The position numbers were made by a program, and so were the translations under genes. A stretch of 59,822 bases of DNA. It comes from Oligoflexus sp. Lineage in GTDB: Bacteria > Bdellovibrionota_B > Oligoflexia > Oligoflexales > Oligoflexaceae. The stretch lies in NCBI RefSeq assembly GCF_035712445.1, contig NZ_DASTAT010000139.1:1-59822 (forward strand). The letters run 5' to 3'. Under the pieces are notes generated by a model. It was not told the origin of the DNA. It did no database searches and was given only the letters and a program-made list of their open reading frames with translations. The number at the start of each line of letters is the position of its first letter. Within the stretch, counting starts at the first letter, position 1. Below are positions 33,931 to 42,509 of the stretch, in pieces.

Positions 33931-35895
33931 TTGACCCCTTGGAATCTTCCCAAGACCCCATGGATAGCGTTGCTTCTCAGCATGCTTGCGACGCTCGTCC
34001 TCTTCGGTGATGGGCCCGCGCAGGCCGATCACACATTCGAGCGTCATGGGGACAATCTGAAGTACTGGTTCGATGCCACGGGTCAAAGCGATTTCGCAGC
34101 AGCGCAAAATCAGGATTTTCAAACTATTCCCAAAAGCTCCCTGGGATTTGGCTTCACCCGCGGCACCCTCTGGGTTCGCCTGGAATTGCCGCCGCATCAA
34201 GATCTTTACGCGCAGCCGCATTGGATCGAATTCGACTCCGCGCTGCTGAGTCACTGGCAGGTCTTCGTCCCGGGCCGGGACCAGCCTGTTTATGAGGCAG
34301 GCCTGAGCGTGCCCCGCTCACCGTCGGACCACACCCGATCTCCGGCCTTTCGCATCACCTTGGATCCGGGTCGTCCGGGACTCTGGTATTTTCGGATCAG
34401 GTCTGATCACGCTATGAATCTGAATCCCGAGATTCATACGCAAAAAACCCTGGAAGCCAAGGAAAAACGCGAAGCCTATTTTCTGGGCGCGTATGCCGGC
34501 GTCATGGTCTTCACCTATATGCTGACGCTTTATATTTTCATCCGCACGCGTCACCTGAATTTTCTCTATTACAGTCTTCTGCTGCTGTTCTTTCACCTCG
34601 TCTATCAGTTCACCTATAATCAGATGGCCGGGCTTTATCTGTGGCCTCAGTCCCCCTGGTGGTCCAACCGGGCCGCGATCCTGCTGGGCGAGCTGACTCA
34701 TATCTTCGGCGCTCTCTTCGTCAGGGATACGCTGCAAACGCAGAATCACAGTCCGCGTCTTGATCTTGTGATCCGGCTCGTGCCTCTGCGCGCGCTCTTT
34801 TTTATCAGCTGGGCTATTTTTGATATGTCGCCTGAGGTGATGAAGTATTCCGTCCTGGCTTCGATGCTCTGCATCTTCTTTTACTATGGCCTCGGTCTGA
34901 AGATCTGGGCGCGCGGCTATGCTCCGGCCCGATATTTTTCCATAGCCTGGCTGCCGGTTTTGATCGGCAATGCCCTCGTTTTCATTCAGGACCTGAATCT
35001 GTGGGTTGCGCCCAGCCCTGAATGGCAGGAAACGATCCGCTTTGAATTTCCCATCCTCGGCGCTGCGATCCAGGCGATCCTCCTGGGTGTCGCGGTCGGT
35101 GATCAGTTCCGCCGCACGCAAAGGGAACAGCGCGAGGAGCAGGAGGCTCGTGAAAAATTGGAGCAGAGCCTGGATGATGCCCATACGGTGCAGGAAGCCT
35201 TCATTCGAAGCGATAGCGTCAATCCCCTCTTTGAAATTCGCAGCTCGCATCAGATGAGCGCCAAGATCGGAGGCGACTGGCTGGGCTATGCGTACGATGC
35301 CCCGCGGCGGCGCCTCGTCCTCGCCATCTCGGATGTCACCGGCCACGGCCTGCCCTCGGCGCTGCTGACCGGGGCACTGCATGGGGCCTTTTATGGCCTG
35401 ACCGCTGCCGAACCCGTGCAATCCCTCTCCGACGCGGAGCTGGTGCGCGTTCTCATGGATCGGCTGGATCATGTGGTGCGAACGACGGCCCAAAACACCG
35501 GACTCATGGCCACCATGGCTTTGGTTTGCATCAATCTGGAAACCTATCGCATCGAATATCGCAACGCTGGGCATACACCTGTTCTGATCAGCAGCCGCCA
35601 GGGCCAGCATTTCATGCTGAAAGGCGGCTCGCCTTTGGGGATCAGCGACGAACCCGATTTTGGTCACGACTCCTGGCAGGCCACCGCAGGGGACGTGATT
35701 TTCCTCTTCACCGATGGTCTTTTGGATCAAGCGGAAAACGGCCAGCGCAATCATCTGAAAGCCATAGCCGAACATATCCGCCCGGAATTTTCCATGGACC
35801 GCATTCATGGGGATATTGGGCAGATGATGCAGAGGAATCAGCTTACGCTGGAAGACGATTCCTCCTACCTTCTGTGTCGTTTGCTGGCTGCGTAG
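33931..35895 (+). CDS. 7TM-DISM receptor with SpoIIE-type serine phosphatase output
   Basis: 654 residues. A signal sequence, a periplasmic DISMED2-like sensing domain (about 35-170, FTRGTLWVRLELP), seven membrane segments (about 185-395), a short coiled coil (about 400-430), then a PP2C-like SpoIIE domain: KIGGDWLGYAYDA, AISDVTGHGLPSALLTG and IFLFTDGLLDQ with the metal Asp residues. It probably dephosphorylates an anti-anti-sigma-type protein in response to an outside ligand; no such partner is adjacent. The TTG start is supported by GGAGGTG seven bases upstream. Confidence 0.9.
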   Translation: MTPWNLPKTPWIALLLSMLATLVLFGDGPAQADHTFERHGDNLKYWFDATGQSDFAAAQNQDFQTIPKSSLGFGFTRGTLWVRLELPPHQDLYAQPHWIEFDSALLSHWQVFVPGRDQPVYEAGLSVPRSPSDHTRSPAFRITLDPGRPGLWYFRIRSDHAMNLNPEIHTQKTLEAKEKREAYFLGAYAGVMVFTYMLTLYIFIRTRHLNFLYYSLLLLFFHLVYQFTYNQMAGLYLWPQSPWWSNRAAILLGELTHIFGALFVRDTLQTQNHSPRLDLVIRLVPLRALFFISWAIFDMSPEVMKYSVLASMLCIFFYYGLGLKIWARGYAPARYFSIAWLPVLIGNALVFIQDLNLWVAPSPEWQETIRFEFPILGAAIQAILLGVAVGDQFRRTQREQREEQEAREKLEQSLDDAHTVQEAFIRSDSVNPLFEIRSSHQMSAKIGGDWLGYAYDAPRRRLVLAISDVTGHGLPSALLTGALHGAFYGLTAAEPVQSLSDAELVRVLMDRLDHVVRTTAQNTGLMATMALVCINLETYRIEYRNAGHTPVLISSRQGQHFMLKGGSPLGISDEPDFGHDSWQATAGDVIFLFTDGLLDQAENGQRNHLKAIAEHIRPEFSMDRIHGDIGQMMQRNQLTLEDDSSYLLCRLLAA

Positions 35896-35964
35896 GTGTT
35901 AGCGCTTGCATATCCCCTAAATTTCCGCATGATGGGCCTCTGATCGAACGAAGAGGGAGTCCCT

Positions 35965-36714
35965 ATGAGCACCGATGGTATCCGCAGTGTTGTCGCAGGT
36001 TCCGTTCTGGAATTGGTCCTGGACCGTCCTGAGCGCAAGAATGCTTTCACCAACGCCATGTACTCAAAGCTGACTGAGGAATTGAACCAGGCCGCCCAAC
36101 GGGCCGAGGTCGCGGCCGTCCTGATCTGGGGCGCGGGGAATAATTTCTCGTCAGGCAATGATCTGAAAGATTTTCTGGAATCTCCGCCCTCGGGTACCGA
36201 TGCCCCGGTCTTCCATTTTTTAAGCGCGATCGCCAGCTTTCCTAAACCCATCGTCTGTGCCGTCGAAGGCTTTGCGGTGGGGATTGGCACCACTTTGCTG
36301 CTGCACGCTGATATCGTCTATGCGGCCGACAACGCCCGTTTCCAACTGCCGTTCATCAATCTCGGATTGGTGCCCGAGGGAGGATCGAGCCTTCTGCTTC
36401 CCCGTATAGCAGGATCCAAAGCCGCCCAGGAACTTCTTTACTTCGGTGAGGCCTTCGATGCCAAGGCCGCTCTGCAGCATGGCATCATCAATCAGATCGT
36501 CGAGCAGCCGAAGCTTTTGGAATATGCGCGGCAGCGCGCAGCAATCCTGGCGACCAAGCCGCGAACGGCCATGCTGGAATCCAAGGCTCTTTTGAAGAAA
36601 AGTCAGGAGGCCGAGCTATTGAACCATATGCGCGTGGAAGGCGACGCCTTCATCAAAAGGCTTCGTTCACCTGAAGTCGCCCAGGCGATCCAGGCTTTCT
36701 TCGCCCGCAAATGA
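35965..36714 (+). CDS. Enoyl-CoA hydratase/isomerase family protein
   Basis: 249 residues, the usual crotonase length. The first oxyanion loop is WGAGNNFSSGNDLKDF, the second KPIVCAVEGFAVGIGTTLLLHADIVYA, and VPEGGSSLLLPR carries a Glu at the catalytic position typical of enoyl-CoA isomerases and hydratases. It may act in fatty-acid or amino-acid degradation; the exact reaction cannot be assigned. AGAGGGAG precedes the ATG. Its stop codon directly abuts the convergent kinase-like gene. Confidence 0.9.
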   Translation: MSTDGIRSVVAGSVLELVLDRPERKNAFTNAMYSKLTEELNQAAQRAEVAAVLIWGAGNNFSSGNDLKDFLESPPSGTDAPVFHFLSAIASFPKPIVCAVEGFAVGIGTTLLLHADIVYAADNARFQLPFINLGLVPEGGSSLLLPRIAGSKAAQELLYFGEAFDAKAALQHGIINQIVEQPKLLEYARQRAAILATKPRTAMLESKALLKKSQEAELLNHMRVEGDAFIKRLRSPEVAQAIQAFFARK

Positions 36715-38196
36715 TCAGGGCAGCTGTTCGTGAAGCTGGGGCATCGAGGTCTGCAGCGGCAGCTCGACGATGAAGGTGGTGGCCAGCGCTTCGGCATCCA
36801 GCTGAATGCCCCCGCCGTGATCGGCAAAGATGCGCGAGGCTATGGTCAGGCCCAGGCCACTTCCCTGCCCCTGATTCTTGGTGGAAAAGAAGGGCTGGAA
36901 GATGCGCGCGCGGATGCCGGTCGGTACCCCCTGGCCGCTATCGCTGATAATGAAGCGGAGCCATTCCTGACCTTCGTGCGCCACGCGCTTCAGTTCGATC
37001 GTGATGCGTTTCACTTCACTGTATTCGAGCGCCTCGCAGGAGTTGTTCAAAAGAATCAGGAGCGCATGCATCAGATCCGCCACCCGCCCTTTCACCCAAA
37101 GGTCGCCGGCTTCATCTTTGATATCCAGGTGGATGTCACTCTTTTTCATACGCTGATCGCAAAGGCTGATGACCTCCTGCAGCCAGGTCTGAACATTGAG
37201 CATGGCATCCGCGGATTCCTTGCGGCCGCCGCCGAATTTTTGCAAAGAGCTGGTCAGGATCGTGGCCTGGTCCATGCTTTTTAAAATAACGGCCAGCTGC
37301 TGGCACACAGCGGAATCGCGATGCCCCGCATCCTCCAGCCCCTGCACGATGCGCCGCAGCCGATTCATGCTGCCGACCAGCATGCTCTGAAGCTGATAAC
37401 TTATCTGCACCGAGGATTGGCCGAGGCTTGTGGTCTTGGCCTGCTGATAAAGCTCCGCCTGGCTCCGCTTCAGATCCTTCTCCATTTTCAAGAATTCTTT
37501 TTCCAAAGTCAGGAACTGTTCGGACACCTCCAGCACCTGCTTATCTTTTTGCTCCAGAGCCTCGTCACGGGCTTGAAGCTCGTCTTTGAGGCGCTCCATT
37601 TCCTGATTCCGCTCGGATATCATAAGCCAGGCAAGGCGGAAGCAGGCGGCCGTACCGGCGATGAAAGCGCCAATGAACTGCGAGGACATGTCCGGCTCCT
37701 GCTCGAAGCCGAGAACGCTCACAAGGGACCACAGATGAATGGCCATAAGGCCCAGCCATCCGCCTAAAAAAGCCGAGAGGGAAACATCCTGATCCTTTTG
37801 GATCGTTTGCGCCAAAAGAAAGGCAATCACGAGCTGCAAGGCGATCTGCGTTCCCGCCACATAAAGCGCGACGTCAAATTCAAAAAGCTCAAGGAAGGAC
37901 GCGGCAGCGCCCAGGAGTATGAGTCCTGCGAAAAGGATTTTGATCGGGCGTGACGCCAGCGACCAATCCACCCAAACCAAACCGAGGAGGATATTGGCCC
38001 AGAATACGGTTTGTTCCATGCCGAGGCTGAAGAGCTGCGATGAAGGATCCTCTAAATGCTTCAAAAGAGTCCAGCAGAGGGTCTGCGCGCCCAGATGCAA
38101 AAGCAGCATCCGGCCACCCCTGTGGTCCCAAAAGAGACTCGCAGTCAAAAGCACCTGCAAAAGCAGGAGACTCATAAGAATCGTAAACAGAGGCAT
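36715..38196 (-). CDS. Membrane histidine-kinase-like protein lacking the H-box histidine
   Basis: 493 residues. About seven membrane segments fill residues 1-195, then a coiled coil (200-250), a dimerisation-like helix pair, and an intact HATPase: N box LLILLNNSCEAL, G1 ISDSGQGVP, F box FQPFFSTKN, G2 GSGLGLTIA. The H-box, normally IAHEINNPL after SLG, reads SLGQSSVQISYQLQSML, so the phospho-accepting His is Tyr (about 267). No other His fits the position. It may be a pseudokinase or allosteric partner, or it may use an unlinked acceptor. GGGAGG precedes the ATG. The membrane part has no known sensor family. Confidence 0.78.
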   Translation of the reverse strand: MPLFTILMSLLLLQVLLTASLFWDHRGGRMLLLHLGAQTLCWTLLKHLEDPSSQLFSLGMEQTVFWANILLGLVWVDWSLASRPIKILFAGLILLGAAASFLELFEFDVALYVAGTQIALQLVIAFLLAQTIQKDQDVSLSAFLGGWLGLMAIHLWSLVSVLGFEQEPDMSSQFIGAFIAGTAACFRLAWLMISERNQEMERLKDELQARDEALEQKDKQVLEVSEQFLTLEKEFLKMEKDLKRSQAELYQQAKTTSLGQSSVQISYQLQSMLVGSMNRLRRIVQGLEDAGHRDSAVCQQLAVILKSMDQATILTSSLQKFGGGRKESADAMLNVQTWLQEVISLCDQRMKKSDIHLDIKDEAGDLWVKGRVADLMHALLILLNNSCEALEYSEVKRITIELKRVAHEGQEWLRFIISDSGQGVPTGIRARIFQPFFSTKNQGQGSGLGLTIASRIFADHGGGIQLDAEALATTFIVELPLQTSMPQLHEQLP

Positions 38197-38679
38197 AAAA
38201 CCTCCCTCTATTCACCAGGCACGTGGAGAAAACTTAAGGTCGTATCGGCTTCGCTTTTGGTGCAGACGAAAAAAACTTTTAACTTCCGGATCCAATTCTC
38301 AAGATTAGGCTGTCAATTCCTTGGGCAATGGGCCCCTCCACTGTCCAAATTCTTCCTTGGCGTCAGAATCCTGGGCAGAAATCCCTCGTGAACCTGGTCC
38401 AAAATTCTAAAACTCGGAAATAGTTCTGCTTTATGAAAAAACTGGGTGGAAATGCCTTCGTTACCCGCCCGCGAAAACCAGAGTTAAATTTGTAAACAGG
38501 CCAAACTCCAGGCTAAAACGAAAAACACCAATTTGAGTGACAGAGCTTTCGTCCTTACGTCTTTTGTAAGGGTTTTTGCAGTCTTCTGTTTTGATTGAGA
38601 AGTTTTTCAAGGCCCACTCTGGCACATGCAATGCACTTGGAAGGAGCACAACATTTTCAAGAGCATCAGGAGATTTGGA
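38197..38679. other. Long intergenic region upstream of haem c operon
   Basis: About 480 bases with no supported protein gene; it is A+T-richer than both neighbours. It contains an intrinsic-terminator-like hairpin on the plus strand (38553-38577) although no plus-strand gene precedes it. It may hold a small RNA or an attenuating leader for the operon starting at 38680. AGGAG at 38669-38673 is the ribosome site for that gene. Confidence 0.5.
38553..38577 (+). terminator. Orphan terminator-like hairpin
   Basis: CCTTAC (38553-38558), a 7-base loop and GTAAGG (38566-38571), then GTTTTT. It stands about 100 bases before the start of the haem c operon, with no gene on the same strand upstream for over 1.8 kb. 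Confidence 0.55.
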
Positions 38680-39654
38680 ATGTCGACGAACATCAGAAAA
38701 ACGGTCATAGGAGTGGGAGCGGTGTTGGCCATCGCGGCCGGTGTGCTCACCAGCCTGCAGATCGGCAGCAAAGCCCAGGCTCAGAATGATGCTGATCCCG
38801 GTAAGAACGTCCGCTGCGCGACTCGTCTATCAGTAGCGTTTCTGGGAACTTCCCCAACACCCGAACTGCTGCAAAGCACCGATCCGCAGTCGCAAGTCGA
38901 TGCGATGATCGCCGACGCGGCGTTTCAGGAACGCTTCGCCCGCTTCATCAATAGCATCATGAACGATTCTCCTGGTGCCACGACCGAAGAGGACGGTGCG
39001 TATCACCTGAGCAAGTACATCATGCAGAATGCCAAGCCCTGGAAGGAGCTCTTCAACGGTCCCTATAACATCGTCGCCACTGGCGCCGCCAATGCCCGTA
39101 CTGTCAGCGTTCAGCCTGACCCCAACGGCCTTGGTTACTTCCGCAGCCAGGCCTGGCTCCTTCGTTACGCTGGTAACGAATTGACCGGTCTGAAACTGAA
39201 CTCGGCCTATCGCCTGCCAAACAACGTCCTTGGTCTTCACTTAGTGGCAACGACCAACGCTCCTGGTGCTGACGTTTCGGCCACCGGCCGCGCAGCTCCT
39301 GCTTGTAAAGGCTGTCACTACGATGGCTGGTACGCTCTCGATAAAACCGCCCAGGTTCTGACCCGCGTCCAGCGTCAAGGCAACAACGTGACCTTCACGC
39401 CGACCGACGGCACCCCCAAGGAAGTTCTGGGCGGCCTGATGCTGAAAGACGACAAGGAACTCGTCAACGCCATGGTTGATTCCGAGCAGTTTGTGTTCAA
39501 CGCCTGCCGCACCGTTTTCCAGTACCTTTATGGTCGTGAAGAAAACGCCTGCGAAGCCGCCGTGTTTGACAAGTGTGTGGACGCTCTCAAAACATCGGGC
39601 ATGATCCAGTCGGCTCTGTCGACTGTGGCCAAAGACCCAAGCTTCTGTCAATAA
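38680..39654 (+). CDS. Exported protein with one c-type haem motif (first gene of haem/DUF1501 operon)
   Basis: 324 residues with a signal peptide (TVIGVGAVLAIAAGVLTSLQ...AQA). One CxxCH motif, CKGCHYDGW, lies near residue 210, suggesting covalent haem c in the periplasm. The N-terminal RLSVAFLGTSPTPELL and C-terminal FQYLYGREENACEAAVFDKC, followed by MIQSALSTVAKDPSFC, recall the flanking parts of DUF1549/DUF1585-type proteins that pair with DUF1501 proteins, but the similarity is weak. The start at ATG 38680 has AGGAG seven bases upstream; an ATG at 38626 would destroy the signal peptide. The next gene is 12 bases on. Confidence 0.7.
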   Translation: MSTNIRKTVIGVGAVLAIAAGVLTSLQIGSKAQAQNDADPGKNVRCATRLSVAFLGTSPTPELLQSTDPQSQVDAMIADAAFQERFARFINSIMNDSPGATTEEDGAYHLSKYIMQNAKPWKELFNGPYNIVATGAANARTVSVQPDPNGLGYFRSQAWLLRYAGNELTGLKLNSAYRLPNNVLGLHLVATTNAPGADVSATGRAAPACKGCHYDGWYALDKTAQVLTRVQRQGNNVTFTPTDGTPKEVLGGLMLKDDKELVNAMVDSEQFVFNACRTVFQYLYGREENACEAAVFDKCVDALKTSGMIQSALSTVAKDPSFCQ

Positions 39655-39666
39655 CGGAGACCAACC

Positions 39667-40335
39667 ATGAAAATGACTATAGGCCTTTCGATCATTCTCG
39701 CAGCAGGCCTCATGGCTTGCGGCAAAGCTCCCAAGATTCAGTCCGGCACCACCGTGGGCACCACCCAAAGTGGAAACGTGGATCCCAATAATCCCGGTAT
39801 GGATCCCACGGCAACCGGTATGCTGACCTGTTCTTTGACCGACGGGAAACAGTATAAAGGCTTCGGCAACGTGAACCTCGTCGCCGGTCGTCCGACCGAA
39901 GTGGCGAAGGACGGTGATCGTTTCCGCGTGAAACCTTATACCTCGCTCTCCGGTGAATACACCCGCGTGATGGGCGCTGTACCTGCTTCGCTGACCGCGA
40001 ACGCAGCGACTTTCGCAGCAGCTCCCGAGCGCTGGTATGTAACGACCGAAGCAAGCGCCGTGACGCTTTTCACCAGCTATCGCGTCGCTTATGAAGCAGG
40101 TCTGGCTCTGGCCGGCAGCGACAGCAAATATGCGGCCGCTCCGACCGAATCGACCGCAACGGAAAACTGCACAACGTTCGCCCGTCAGGCCTGGAACCGT
40201 TTGCCCAGCGTCGATGAAGTGAATGCTTGTAAGAACGTCGCCCTGGTGGTGACGGCTGCAGAGACGGATATCAAGGCACGCTGGGCTTATACCCTGGCAT
40301 CGGTATTAACAGCAGCCGGCTTTCTCGCTTACTAA
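39667..40335 (+). CDS. Lipoprotein of unknown function (second gene of haem/DUF1501 operon)
   Basis: 222 residues with the lipobox GLMAC-G after a short hydrophobic stretch, so it is lipid-anchored. A Gly/Thr/Asn/Pro-rich linker follows, then a compact domain with CSLTDGKQYKGFGNVNLVAGRP. The last 60 residues (ENCTTFARQAWNRLP, SVDEVNACKNVAL) are helical with a Cys pair. No family recognised and no haem motif. CGGAG lies before the ATG. Tight spacing puts it in the four-gene operon. Confidence 0.65.
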   Translation: MKMTIGLSIILAAGLMACGKAPKIQSGTTVGTTQSGNVDPNNPGMDPTATGMLTCSLTDGKQYKGFGNVNLVAGRPTEVAKDGDRFRVKPYTSLSGEYTRVMGAVPASLTANAATFAAAPERWYVTTEASAVTLFTSYRVAYEAGLALAGSDSKYAAAPTESTATENCTTFARQAWNRLPSVDEVNACKNVALVVTAAETDIKARWAYTLASVLTAAGFLAY

Positions 40336-40349
40336 GGAGCAACACGATC

Positions 40350-41567
40350 ATGAGCAGCAACAAGAACAATATTTCACGTCGCGATCTTATCAAGCTGACA
40401 GCCGGCACCACCAGCGCCCTCGCCCTTGGCGGCATGGTCCCTGGTATCATGACCCCGGAAGCCTTGGCGCAAACCGCCACCCAATCGGCAGTCCTCTGCG
40501 TTTTCCTGCCAGGTGGTTGTAACGCTCTCTTCGGTTCGGCCGACTCCTTCAGCGGCGCCGGCACCTTCGGTGTGACGAACGCCAACATGCTGAACCTCGG
40601 CAACGGTCTTGTCGTGGACAGCACCTTCAACACCCTCGGCGCCTTCGCGAAAGCGAACATGGCTTCGGTGGGTGTGGCTCACGGCATCGCCGCTCACGGT
40701 AGCGCCAAGGCCGCTCAATTTACGGTTGGCAACGTCAGCCCGGTTCTGACACTGGCTGCCGGCATGGGCGGAAGCGGTTCCATCAAAGCCGCCAACGTCG
40801 GCGCTGAGATGGCCCCTGGTCCCGGCACGGCTGTCAGTGGAACATCGCTGCAGCAGATCACTGATATGAAATCGACCATCGACGCCCTCGGCGGCGGTGC
40901 TCCCGATCCCACGATGCCCAAGCGTGAATTCGCTGCCAAAGGCATCACGGCGGCCGAGCAGATGTCTCAGCAGCGCCTCAAGGGTAACCCTGAGTCTTTG
41001 GTGAGCATGACCAACGGTTATAAAGCGGCCTTCGATACTCTTTCGAAGCCTGCGCAACCGTTCAACGCCCAGGAACTGATGACCGCGTATAACCTTACCG
41101 GCACCACTGTCAACAGCATGATGGCGAAGTTCGCCGCTGCGGAACTGATGATCCGCTCCGGTTCGAACGTGGTCACGGCTGTCGCCGGTGGCGCTCTGAC
41201 CTGGGATACGCACGGTGATACATCCGGCGCTCGCGCCCGTCAGCGTTTCGCCCAGGACATCATGCCTGGCCTGAAAGTGTTCACCGATCGCATGGTGACC
41301 GCGACCAGCAACGTGACCGTCGTGATCTTCGGTGACTTCGCCCGTTCGCTTCCAGGTTCGGACCATGCGTCTGTAACTGTGGCGACCGTGATCGGCCCGA
41401 ACGTGAAACTCGGCACCACAGGTAAAGTGGACGCCAACGTCGGTCTGCCCGGCGGCACACCCGGTGTGAACGGTCTTTGGGGTTATGTCGCGACTGTGGC
41501 CAAGGCTCCCGCTGCGGTGGTGCAGGGCTTCGGTGGCAACCCACACACAGCGATCAGCAAGGTCTAA
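40350..41567 (+). CDS. Tat-exported DUF1501-like protein
   Basis: 405 residues. The N-terminus SRRDLIKLTAGTTSALALGG is a twin-arginine signal, so the protein is exported folded. The body fits DUF1501 (alkaline-phosphatase/sulfatase-like superfamily): early VLCVFLPGGCNALFG, then LTWDTHGD in the middle and VVIFGDFARSLPGSDHAS near the C-terminus, matching the metal-site regions of the family. The function of DUF1501 proteins is not established; they usually sit beside DUF1800 or DUF1549-type haem proteins. The third gene of the operon. Codon choice is strikingly biased, hinting at high expression. Confidence 0.8.
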   Translation: MSSNKNNISRRDLIKLTAGTTSALALGGMVPGIMTPEALAQTATQSAVLCVFLPGGCNALFGSADSFSGAGTFGVTNANMLNLGNGLVVDSTFNTLGAFAKANMASVGVAHGIAAHGSAKAAQFTVGNVSPVLTLAAGMGGSGSIKAANVGAEMAPGPGTAVSGTSLQQITDMKSTIDALGGGAPDPTMPKREFAAKGITAAEQMSQQRLKGNPESLVSMTNGYKAAFDTLSKPAQPFNAQELMTAYNLTGTTVNSMMAKFAAAELMIRSGSNVVTAVAGGALTWDTHGDTSGARARQRFAQDIMPGLKVFTDRMVTATSNVTVVIFGDFARSLPGSDHASVTVATVIGPNVKLGTTGKVDANVGLPGGTPGVNGLWGYVATVAKAPAAVVQGFGGNPHTAISKV

Positions 41568-41600
41568 TCGCTCTTAACGTTTGATAGAAAGGATGCAATC

Positions 41601-42488
41601 ATGCGGCGCGCTCCCTTGTCTGCTTTGCTTATGGTCGGCCTGCTTTTCAACGCTTGTGCCGAAGAAGCACCTAAAGTTTCCCGTTCGCAGCCGACCACGG
41701 CTGTGGGACCGGGACAACAAGGGAACGTGACTCCAGGCACCAGCGCGGATGGGAAACCATCCCCGGGGACTCCTGGAACGGGAGCGACGCCCGCGACTCC
41801 GGTGGATGGAACGATTCCGGCTGGTCCCACGACCACCGCCGTAACCGTGGCCGCCGGTACGATGAGCTTCGATCTTGCGTCGGCGAAACCGGCTCTCACG
41901 GGAGCCTCGTTTACCACAAATCTCACTGTGAACGCAGCGGCCGGTGCGGCCCCTGCGTCCATCACCTTCAGCAACATGGCGGTCAAGACTCCGGCCAACA
42001 CCGGCTTTGTTTTGTATCGTCCGGTTCTGGTGCTGATGGATGGTGGCAAGGAAACCCAGTATCCGATCGGACAGAACATCAACCTGAAAATTCCCAAAGG
42101 CCGTACGGTTCCTCTTGCAGGACTGACCACGATCAGCTTTGAGAACATCAGCGCGGGTGCTTCGATCAAACTGCGTTTCTCGGCCCTTGAGCCTTTGGCT
42201 GATGCTCTTTTGGATGGCATTCCCAACTATCGGGAATGCAAGTCCCCGCAGAACTTTCAGAATGTGGCCACGGCGCTGCAGTCCTGCAAGTCCTGTCACA
42301 GCGGACTCTTCGCCTATGAATTCATGGATAAGGACATCGCCACCGCCTGTGGTCAGAACCTGAAAATCATCGACCCCTCGCTGAACGGCGGCATACGCCC
42401 GAACATTCCTGCCGGCGCCCATCAGGGTACCAACGCAGGTCCTGTGAACACGGCGATCGGTCCATGGCGGACAGGCGAAGGGCTTTGA
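41601..42488 (+). CDS. Haem c lipoprotein (fourth gene of haem/DUF1501 operon)
   Basis: 295 residues. The lipobox is LFNAC-A, followed by a long Thr/Pro/Gly-rich linker (to about residue 75), a beta-rich domain, and near residue 230 the haem motif CKSCHSG inside SPQNFQNVATALQSCKSCHS. The C-terminus is Gly/Pro/Asn-rich. It is probably a membrane-anchored redox subunit, with the linker spanning periplasm or surface space. AGAAAGGA precedes the ATG. It ends 21 bases before the convergent MsrBA stop. Confidence 0.7.
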   Translation: MRRAPLSALLMVGLLFNACAEEAPKVSRSQPTTAVGPGQQGNVTPGTSADGKPSPGTPGTGATPATPVDGTIPAGPTTTAVTVAAGTMSFDLASAKPALTGASFTTNLTVNAAAGAAPASITFSNMAVKTPANTGFVLYRPVLVLMDGGKETQYPIGQNINLKIPKGRTVPLAGLTTISFENISAGASIKLRFSALEPLADALLDGIPNYRECKSPQNFQNVATALQSCKSCHSGLFAYEFMDKDIATACGQNLKIIDPSLNGGIRPNIPAGAHQGTNAGPVNTAIGPWRTGEGL

Positions 42489-42509
42489 TCATCAGGGACG
42501 CTTGGCCCG

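Noticed and set aside
40374..41546. 390-codon open frame antisense to the DUF1501 gene
   Set aside because: The plus strand encodes a Tat signal and DUF1501 motifs; the His/Gly/Arg-rich antisense product looks like a codon-bias artefact.
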